Shown: piece after piece, positions 55,925 to 64,000 of the stretch
Layout: each line of letters starts with the position of its first letter
How positions within the stretch are numbered: position 1 is the first letter of the stretch
Source: Dama dama
Lineage: Eukaryota > Chordata > Mammalia > Artiodactyla > Cervidae
Length of the DNA: 64,000 bases
Assembly (NCBI RefSeq): GCF_033118175.1
Contig: NC_083693.1
Coordinates: 55,049,981 to 55,113,980 of the forward strand
Reading direction: 5' to 3'
Notes under the pieces: generated by a model
Told to the model about the DNA's origin: nothing
The model's database searches: none
Seen by the model: only the letters and a program-made list of their open reading frames with translations
Translations under genes and position numbers: made by a program

Positions 55925-56085
55925 ACCTGGCATGGGCAGAGCCAGGGCTCAAACCAAATTTGCTGATTCTGTGGCTGAGTCTCATAACTATTACATTATA
56001 GTGCTTCCTAATTTTAAAACATCTTTCTATGCCCTCATTCTACAAAGAGGAATAAGGACAGAGGCCAGACCAAGGAATTAATTAT
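55925..56085 (-). repeat. MIR-like remnants
   Basis: GGGCAGAGCCAGGGCTCAAACC and CTCATAACTATTACATTATAGTGC match the reversed MIR head. CTCATTCTACAAAGAGGAATAAGGACAGAGGCC nearby resembles a reversed MIR core. They may be two fragments. Confidence 0.5.
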
Positions 56086-56264
56086 GATCCATACCCATCC
56101 CTTCCAATTCCTGCTCTAGATTCAACCAGCCATATTATCAGAGGCAGCACTCCATGCGACACACGTATGTGGAACTTCCAAATACCCTAAGGATACTGCC
56201 CTCCAGAATATTACCTCCCCAATTATTTCATGTAAGTAGCCATCGTTCATACATCTGCACCTCA

Positions 56265-56318
56265 TGCACATGCATGCACGTGTGCACATACACACACACA
56301 CAAACGTACACACACCAC
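56265..56318. repeat. CA-rich alternating purine-pyrimidine tract
   Basis: Mixed CA, TG and CG steps ending in (AC)n; polymorphism likely. Confidence 0.85.
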
Positions 56319-57305
56319 AATAAAAAGAATTCTGGAGACAGCAAAGGTCAGAGAAGCAAGTCTTCAGGTTCAATCCCCTTTTGACTGACTTCCACAAGAA
56401 GCTCAGACAGCTCTACAAAATTAACCTCTTGTTTTTGGTTCTTAGTTCCCATCTATAGCCAACATGGTATCTTGTTTAGTTTCTCTTATTTATACCCTAA
56501 GAATTATGTCAATTTCCATCCATGATATTTTATTAAATAGCCATGATTGGGTAGTAGAATGACACACAAAAGTTTTTTAAAAAAAGGTTTGTTACAAACT
56601 ATGAAACATAACGCAGCATCTGTTAAGAATTGAATTCACTTACCTAGTTATCATACATTTTAGTTTTTAAATGCTGGACTTATGGATTAGATTTGTTTTA
56701 TGTATGTTTTGAAATTTACTTTCCTCTATAAATCAATATACTGTATACCTTTCATGCATATATATATGATATGATTCAAAGTTAGGATTTTTCAAAGTTA
56801 GACATACCAATGCATGTGAAATTAATGCACATTACACACAAAATGAAAAGAACTATAGCATAAAACACAGACAGTATGTTCCTTGCCTAAATAAAATATA
56901 CAGTCATTGTATCCCTAGAATATTTTGTCTTTTTTCTTCTTAAAAAATAAAGCCCATTATCCACTCATTGAGTAAATAACAATGTAATTTTCTTAAAAAA
57001 AAAAAAAACTGATAGGTAATGGAAAACCCACTGTGTTCTGGGTTTTAGCCCACCAATTACTCCAAAGATATTAAATTAAAAAAAAATACCAGTACATGAA
57101 AAACAATGTAAACTGTTCAGATAAACATGTTTACATTTAAATAACTGAAAAATATACAGAGTATCACATTTGCAAAGTGTAGCTTTCCCCACTGTTGTCT
57201 CACTAATGATAGAGAACAGTCATTGGCCTCCTTTTCTAAGCTTTTTGCAGTATTTTCAAATGTTCATGAAAAATTCCCTATATTAGTTTTAGTATTTTGT
57301 TTTGA
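56319..57305. other. Unique AT-rich sequence
   Basis: An A-run at 56996-57008. No repeat family or exon recognised. Confidence 0.4.
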
Positions 57306-57307
57306 AA

Positions 57308-57375
57308 TACGGGATGACCAAGAAGTTCATTTGGGGATGCCGCCAGAAAACTCAAACTTTTTGGCCAACCCAATA
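57308..57375. mobile_element. Mariner-derived MITE, about 64 bp
   Basis: The left end CGGGATGACCAAGAAGTTCA and the reverse complement of the right end TTGGGTTGGCCAAAAAGTTT are matching mariner-type terminal inverted repeats (GGTTGGCCAAAAAGTTC in the ruminant family). TA dinucleotides flank both ends (57308-57309 and 57374-57375), as mariner insertion requires. No transposase is present. Confidence 0.75.
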
Positions 57376-57420
57376 TATATATCGATTTTCTCCCCTTAGC
57401 TCAAATCATACCCCATTCTT

Positions 57421-57528
57421 AAAATATTATATGTATGTAATATAATAAACATATAAAATAATATAATATAAATTAAATATAATAAATATAAAATAAAATA
57501 TATAATTAAAATATTATGTGTATGTAAC
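57421..57528. repeat. AT-rich block with repeated ends
   Basis: AAAATATTATATGTATGTAA (57421-57440) and AAAATATTATGTGTATGTAA (57508-57527) bracket a stretch made almost only of A and T. The two words differ at one base. Confidence 0.85.
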
Positions 57529-60450
57529 AGCATGCATATTCATGTATTTATTAAACAACTTGCTAAAAGAAGATCCGTGTGAAAAGATTTACCAACACAG
57601 TACAAAATCAAGAAGGAAACCTCTAGCAAAATCTTTCAACAATATGTTTTACTTAGTGGCAAAAGCAGAGAGCCTGCAAAATTACATACCATCCAAGATT
57701 ATCAACAATTAGTTTCCTAAAGTCCTGTGCCAGAATCTCAGCCAAACCTTAGCCAACATTATTTCCTTAATTTCCTTAATTCCTATTTTCCCCATATTTT
57801 ATTGTTTCTAAAATTGGGATTATCTTACAAATAACATATATTTTATGTTAGTTCTCCTTTTAAAAAGGAAATAACTACACTAACTTGATGTCAGATGCAA
57901 CAAGAGATAGAGGTGTAGAATCACAGAAATACAATAAATATAGTATTACTCACCAAGGGTAACTCTAAGGTAAGTATTTTTTAATTTGCCATTTCTTCCA
58001 GTAATACGTGCTAAATTTACAACTCACCCTACCCAAAGTGGAGCTCTCACAATCTCCCAAAATAAAGAAATAAATAATAATCCTGCAACCAATCAATTTT
58101 TTTAAACATTTTTTTCCTATAGCAGCAACTAATGCCAAGTCATTTTATCACTTACCAAAGTGAAGACACCAGAGAGTGATTTACAGATTAGAAAGACAGA
58201 TGATACAGACCAAAACTTACTGAAAAGTAATGAGGTTAGTTGCCAAATCACCAGTATGAATTATCTGTTGTAGCAGGACTCTCTTATGAGATGACATGTT
58301 GTTATTTATTCCAAGAACTGGTCATTACACTAGGTTGGCCAGATTACATGCAGCACTTCCAAGAACTACTCATGCAAAAACCTTGGCTAAAAATTACCTC
58401 TAATAGTCTGGAACTTATTTTTTTGGCGTTAAAAAGCCAGAGTTTTCAGACCACTCACCATAACTTGCCTAAGAAATCTATTTCTCTTGGTTAAAAAAAA
58501 AAAGTGCTCATTCATCTACCTTGATTTTACTGGCACACTTTAAAGGAAGAGTTAATTTATTTAATATTCATTCATCTTTTCAACCAAAGTATGACAATCA
58601 CATTAAAAAAAAAATACCAACCAATTTAAAACCTCTACCATCTCAAAGTTTCTGCATTTACTTCTAATTATTTTAAAGAATGTGTCTATACGATTGCTAC
58701 TCAAACTCCCAACATCACTTCTCACTCACTACACTCAAATAAACCATCAGGCTGAAAGGACTGTACAGATTTTCAGATTGCTCAAAGCTGATTGCTGGAA
58801 GAGACGATCAAACCAGTTGCCATGCTAGTCAATGCTCCAAAAATCATTGCATGTATTCTTTGCTCCAAAACAAGAGTTTATTCTGCTGAATTACTGAACA
58901 GAATTTTAGGCACTTGCATTAACTATCTTTATCCATATTTGTAGGAAAGTGCTACAGGTTAAATATATAATCTTGATGCTGCTCTGTCCCTATAGAACCC
59001 AACAAAAGAGGCTGGGATCGGGATGGGGGTAGGGGTAGAGGTGATGGAGTTTCAGTTATTGTAATAGATGTGGTATCCAAAGCTCATATAGTCTTCTGCA
59101 GCAACAGGGACCATGTCAATATAAAGGCACCACCTCTGCGATTGTTTTTGGTTTTTGTTTTTTTTCCATTTTACATAACCCAAATTTTACTCTAAAGAGA
59201 TATTTGTACAGAAAGGTAACATTTAAAAAGGAAACATCTGATACAGTTTTACCCAAATTGGTGTTTCTAGTTTGCATAAATTAAAAATAGAAAAGTTGAA
59301 AGCAAAGTGACGGAAATCAAGCTTGATACTTTTACATATAAATCTGATTTTTCTGTTCTACCTTTGAGTTTTAAACTATATCTTATGATTACTCACCATA
59401 TCTACCCAGTCCGCCTGCTAAAGCAGCATTCCATGATTTTTAACTACCTGGTGTAATGCAGAGAGCCTTAAAAGAGGTACAGCCCATCCCCAATTAGGAG
59501 ATGATACTGGAGAACGAAGAGAGGCTTTGATTAAGTGCTAATGTTCTGTTCCTTCTTCAGAGTTTTTTCCTCAAAGATTTATGTCTCAGTTATTTTATGG
59601 GCAAGTTAAAGGACTGTTTACAAAAACAATTTTATATCAAGAGGCAGCACATATATTTTCCTATTTCTAGTACAACATCTGTGTAACCAAAGGAATCCAG
59701 CAAACAACAAGTGAAAATGGAAGACAATCTTAGTCCAGGAGAACAATTCTTTATAGACAGAAGTACGTGGAGATAAAACCTGCCCGAGGAACCCAGAGCC
59801 CGGGTGTAGGCAAGTGCATAGCACAGCAGGACAAATACAAGCCTTTTCTTAGTTTGTCTCTCCAACACCTGTTCTCATTTCTCTCTTTCCTTTTTCTTAA
59901 TCTCACTCCATCAGAGCCCATATGTATTCATTTACCTCAATGACAGGCTTGGTGCTTTTCCTTGGAAGTAAAGAATAAAGGATTTAGTTTAGAAGTCTTA
60001 GTTCAGAAAAATCTGGATAAGAGAAGGAAAAACAAAAAGGTTTCCACTTGTCCCTTAATGTTTTTTTAGCATCGTTGGTGACATCTCTGAATTAGTGTTG
60101 GTGTCTAAACATAATGAAAACCCTGACTCATTTGTGGCCCTCTAAGCAAATTTTCCCCCAGTAAAAGCAACAACCTAGCCAGAGAATGCTCAGTGAAAGT
60201 TACAGACACACTGATGTCTTGACATGGTCCTCTCAGTGGCCCTACTAGGCCAGGTGTTAATGCTTAGAACACAGGATTGGACAGGCAAAATCAACCATAA
60301 ATCCATGGCGCAGATAGCAGGAGAGGCAGGGCTCTGGAAATATATCATACCTTTGTATGTCTTAACAACTTAAGACATCTTGACATAATGTGAAAAATAT
60401 CTCCTGTGCTCAGATAATCGTCTAGGTGAGTAAGAATTAAAATTTGAATA
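57529..60450. other. Unique sequence, about 2.9 kb
   Basis: No repeat family, RNA gene or exon recognised. A GGGATCGGGATGGGGGTAGG purine patch lies at 59014-59033, and T/G-rich text at 59142-59166. Confidence 0.4.
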
Positions 60451-60454
60451 GAAT

Positions 60455-60680
60455 GGTGGGTAGAAAACTCCAATTGAGTCAGAACATCTGGTTCAGATTT
60501 TAGTCTGCCACTTATTACCTGTGACTTTGGCTGTACTGCTTCTCTTAGCCTTAATTTCCTTATCTGAAAATTGGGAAAATACAATGATATACAGAATAGG
60601 ATTGCTGTGAGGATTGAGTAAGATGAAACATTGAGAAACAATAGCATAGTACTTGAAATGCAGTAGATACTCAATTGTTT
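60455..60680 (+). repeat. MIR SINE remnant
   Basis: TTGAGTCAGAACATCTGGTTCAGATTTTAGTCTGCCACTTATTACCTGTGAC, CCTTAATTTCCTTATCTGAAAATTGGG, GATTGCTGTGAGGATTGAGT and GTACTTGAAATGCAGTAGATACTCAAT form a nearly complete MIR. Confidence 0.88.
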
Positions 60681-60964
60681 TTACAAAAACTAACCACACT
60701 AATTCAAAGATATCACCAATGATGCTAAAATAACATTTAGGGACAAATGAAAGCCTCTTTATATTTTTTCTCTTTTCTAGATTTTTCTGAATGAAGATTT
60801 CTCTTACAAAAGTTGTTTTTACAAAAACAACTTTTCCTCTACTGTTGCTGTGTGCTATCAACTCATAATTTAAAATCTTTTTCTGGGGGATGGGGAGAAA
60901 CTTACAGTTTTTCTGCCATGGTCACTGCCTGGCATCTGCATTGCTTGAAATATTGCTATTGTTA

Positions 60965-61040
60965 TGTAGTTGCTAAGTCATGTCCGACTCTTTTACAACC
61001 CCATGGACTATAGCCCACCAGGTCCTAGCCCACTAGGTCT
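60965..61040 (-). mobile_element. Bov-A/BovB 3'-end fragment
   Basis: TAGTTGCTAAGTCATGTCCG, ACTCTTTTACAACCCC and ATGGACTATAGCCCACCAGG are the reversed 3' end, followed by a partial repetition (TAGCCCACTAGGTC). Confidence 0.78.
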
Positions 61041-61385
61041 CTCTTATCTCCTTTTGTCACATGTGAAATGATTTGAGGTTCATTCATTTAGTAAGGACCT
61101 ATTTTCTTTATCAACAGGCTTGCTATCTAGCATGAGAAATGCAAATTATGACAATTCAGGGTATAACACAGCAAGGCAGACAGTGGAGCACTGGCAGCAT
61201 GAAGTCCATTAGCCGGGGGGAGCCTGGGAGACTTCAGCAGGAAGCAGGACTTGGACTCAGGCTTAAGGATCAGGAAAGGGATCTGCCAGGCATCCAAGAG
61301 CAAGAGGAAGTCTTTAAGACAGAACCTAGAGAAATATCTAAACTCGATTTTTTAAATGTTTAAAATGCTCCTTTTAAAGGTGCCT

Positions 61386-61904
61386 AAATTCTAAATTTAA
61401 AGTGAAAAAAAAAAAAAGGTATTAAAAAGCATAGACATCACTTTGCCAACAAAGGTCTGTATAGTCAAAGCTATGGTTTTTCCAGTAGTCATGTATGGAT
61501 GTGAGAGTTGGATCATAAAGAAGGTTGAGCACTGAAGAATTGATGCTTTTGAATTACGGTGCCAGAGAAGACTCTTGAGAGTCATTTGAACAGCAAGGAG
61601 ATCACACCAGTCAATCCTGAAAGAACTCAGTCCTGAATATTCATCGGAAGGACTGATGCTGAAGCTCCAATTCTTCGCAAACTTGATGCAAAGAGCCAAT
61701 TCATTGGAAAAGACCCTGGTGCTGGGAAACACTGAAGGGACAACAGAGGATAAGATGGTTAGATAGCATCACTGACTCAATGGACATGAATCTGAGCAAA
61801 TTCCGGGAGATGGTGAAGGACAGGGGAGCCTAGTGTCCTGCACTCCATGGGGTCGCAAATAGTCGGACACAACTTAGCAACTGAACAACAACAAATTCTC
61901 AATT
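61386..61904 (+). mobile_element. BovB 3' fragment, about 0.5 kb
   Basis: BovB sequence from ATTAAAAAGCATAGACATCA (61411) to AGCAACTGAACAACAAC. The flanking words AAATTCTAAATT (61386-61397) and AAATTCTCAATT (61893-61904) agree at 11 of 12 and probably are target duplications. A short A-run lies at its 5' side. The copy is more diverged than the others. Remaining ORF2 codons (VMYGCESWIIK-like) are broken by stops. Confidence 0.9.
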
Positions 61905-63335
61905 ATTATGTGTTCATATTAAACTACTCACAAATGTACACATTTTCCCCCAGAAACTCTAATTGAGATAATTTTAAAAGTAATGGAGATATTTATGCTT
62001 TTGAGATTCATGAGAACTTCTAAAGGAACAAGCAGTAATGAGAATAAATTCATCAAACCATATCAAGCATTTTACTTTTGAATACTTATTATTAACTGGG
62101 AGATATCACAGCAGACCCTTGATAACTGATGTATGCAAATACCTATAGAGGTCTTTGGTTTTCTCTCACAGTCTCATCCAGAATTACATCATCATTAAAA
62201 TCACCACGATCACAGCAGATAATATTTGCATGGTTTTTATGTGCTTTACTGTCTCAAGTACTTGATAGATAAGAACACATTTATTTCCCCAAATGGTGAA
62301 TATTTATCATGCCAAAAGTCAATGGCCTTTTCAACTCTGCTCAAAATGCTTATTTGATGAGCAATTCTTATATTGGCTACAGCATTCCCAGAACAGATTC
62401 ATAAGTCATTTCTCTTTCTCTGTGGAGCATATAATAAGCTCACTTCATACACCTAAATCATGGTGAAATAAATAAACATCACTTTTCAGAGGCTTTTACA
62501 TTCTCACTTTTATCATACTCACCACTTGGCTCTTAGTTTTTTTCCTCTGGACTATTTTTCACGAATACAGCAAATCTTTACTCTTCGCAAGAATTACCAT
62601 ATAGCGATGATCAAACTGGAACAACTAAATTGCCCTGAGAAGTTCTTGCACTGTAATTGGCTGGGCTTACTCTCTAACCACAGTGATTTGCTCCTACCCA
62701 ATTTATGAAATGCAAAGCCATGCTTCAGCAAAGTGACAAATTAGTACCCATCACGACTTTGGGACTATGCATGAAGACTGAAGTCAAAGATATTAAATCC
62801 AAAGGTCTATTATTGCATGTGACCGCTGAAGTCAGGAGATAGCATGATGTACAGACTACATAATGAGAACACAGCTATACTATTTAGAAATAAAGTTTAA
62901 AAGCTGCTGCTATCAAATGTCTTTTTTATGTTATCTTGCTGTATACTTTTTACATGTAATTCACATATTTCATCACACTTGCAGTTAACCTACTCTAAGA
63001 AAACTTCAGTACTATAACTTCTTCCTTTTCCACCCTTAAAATAAGATAATTAGGAAATTAGAAGCTAAATTATATGGCTGAGTAATATCATGCCCACAAG
63101 TAATATAAGCTGTACATGCAGAAAGTAGTAAATAACTTGAAATTATCACTGAAAAGTTAACCTCAGTTTCAAGGCATTAACAGACATTTCATATTGTCTT
63201 TAGTACTGGTAAATGTTAGTCAACTTCTGACTCTTATTCAATTCATGATTCCATCACTTAGTACACAAAACATTTTTAGAACAGAGTCTGCACATGTGTG
63301 GTAGCCAGATTTCCCAATTTTAACAACAGTTATTT
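61905..63335. other. Unique AT-rich sequence
   Basis: Possible decayed MIR near 62190-62280; nothing firm. Confidence 0.4.
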
Positions 63336-63337
63336 GG

Positions 63338-63655
63338 GACTTCCCTGGTGGTAGAGTGGATAAGAATCCACCTGCCAGTGCAGGGGACACAGGCTGATCC
63401 CTGGTCCGGGAAGATTCCACAGGCTGCGGAAAAACTAAGCCCGTGCACAACTCCTGGGCCTGCGTGCTGCAGCTACTGAAGCCCATGCACCCTAGAGTCT
63501 GTGTTCCACAAGCCAAGCAGAGAAGAGACACCAGTAAATGAGAAGCCTGCATGCCACAACAAAGAGCAGCCCCTGCTCATCACCGCTAGAGAAAGCCTAT
63601 GCATGGCAACAAAGACCCAACACAGCCAAAAGAGTAAAATAAACTCAAAAATACT
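63338..63655 (+). mobile_element. CHR-type tRNA-derived SINE, long form
   Basis: GGGACTTCCCTGGTGGTAGA head, GCTGATCCCTGGTCCGGGAAG, then a long body (CCTGCGTGCTGCAGCTACTG, TGAGAAGCCTGCATGCCAC, GAGAAAGCCTATGCATGGC, AAGACCCAACACAGCC) and an A-rich tail. Longer than the copies at 6.3 and 30.1 kb. Confidence 0.9.
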
Positions 63656-64000
63656 AAAAATAGTTATTTGGCTTAAAGGACTCAATTTTCCTAATAGACC
63701 CACCACTTAGGACATTGAGTGTAAAACAACTGCTCTTGAAGTTAGAGGTCACCACAAAGAATCCACAGTGCTGGGCTATGTTTAACTTGTCATTCCTACT
63801 GTTGAAATGACAAAACTGATTTGATCATAAATAGTCTCCAATGAAGGCCAGTATACTCTGGAGACATGCCAACTTGGTCCAACCGCCATGAACTTGGAAC
63901 TCTGAGAGCATAGTATCAGGCCCCTTGCAGGGATAGTTGGAGAATATAGTGCTCAGAGTCTAGTTAAACAAAAGTTAAATTGCTTTGTAATTAAAAATAT
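63656..64000. other. Unique sequence to the window edge
   Basis: Nothing assignable seen. Confidence 0.4.

Noticed and set aside
60493..60861. 122-residue minus-strand frame
   Set aside because: It is the antisense of a plus-strand MIR and flanking AT-rich sequence; no protein features.

Overview
The window is mammalian nuclear DNA from a ruminant (cattle, sheep, goat or close kin). The evidence is the repeat content. There are tRNA/BovB-chimeric Bov-tA SINEs, a dimeric Bov-A2 SINE with its (CAG)n tail, several BovB (RTE) LINE copies, ruminant-type L1 (L1_BT-like) copies and cetartiodactyl CHR-type SINEs. Beneath these lie much older mammal-wide repeats (MIR, L2, L1M, MLT1, MER5A). I found no host protein-coding gene, no functional RNA gene, no CRISPR array and no bacterial-type operon. 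Every long reading frame I could interpret is a broken retrotransposon ORF2, and the rest are chance frames. The window is best read as intergenic or intronic sequence.

Layout. 0-8 kb: one Bov-tA, an L2 tail, two MIRs, a TG/TA microsatellite, a CHR SINE and a MER5A, with a promoter-like cluster near 3.6 kb. 8.2-9.3 kb: a 5'-truncated BovB. 9.3-20.5 kb: mostly unique sequence with scattered SINEs and L2/MIR remnants. 20.7-23.1 kb: a 5'-truncated ruminant L1 with clear target-site duplications (TSDs), itself hit by a second, tiny L1. 23.3-29 kb: BovB debris, including a rearranged minus-strand copy with an inverted segment. 29.1-30.8 kb: a SINE cluster. 31.2-35.4 kb: nested ancient repeats (MLT1 LTR, two L1M pieces) carrying younger insertions. 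35.4-36.3 kb: another BovB. 38.8-47.2 kb: a conspicuously repeat-poor stretch. 47.2-51.5 kb: ancient MIR, L2 and L1M. 51.9-55.1 kb: Bov-A2, then a BovB interrupted by a young L1, then an L1M tail. 55.1-64 kb: mostly unique, with a mariner MITE, MIR, a BovB fragment and a CHR SINE.

Nothing here works as a gene system. The elements are linked by parasitism: Bov-tA and Bov-A2 carry BovB-derived 3' ends and are thought to borrow BovB machinery. Each of the four BovB copies that retain the reverse-transcriptase active site has a non-consensus catalytic box, so none is likely to be autonomous. I did not find a convincing undescribed biological system. The best leads are structural: the rearranged BovB at 26.8-28.3 kb, a possible tail-only retroposition at 32.1 kb, the long imperfect hairpin at 44.2-44.4 kb and the CCAAT/TATA cluster at 3.56-3.65 kb. 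Repeat family names come from recognition of consensus sequence by eye; no alignment program was run.
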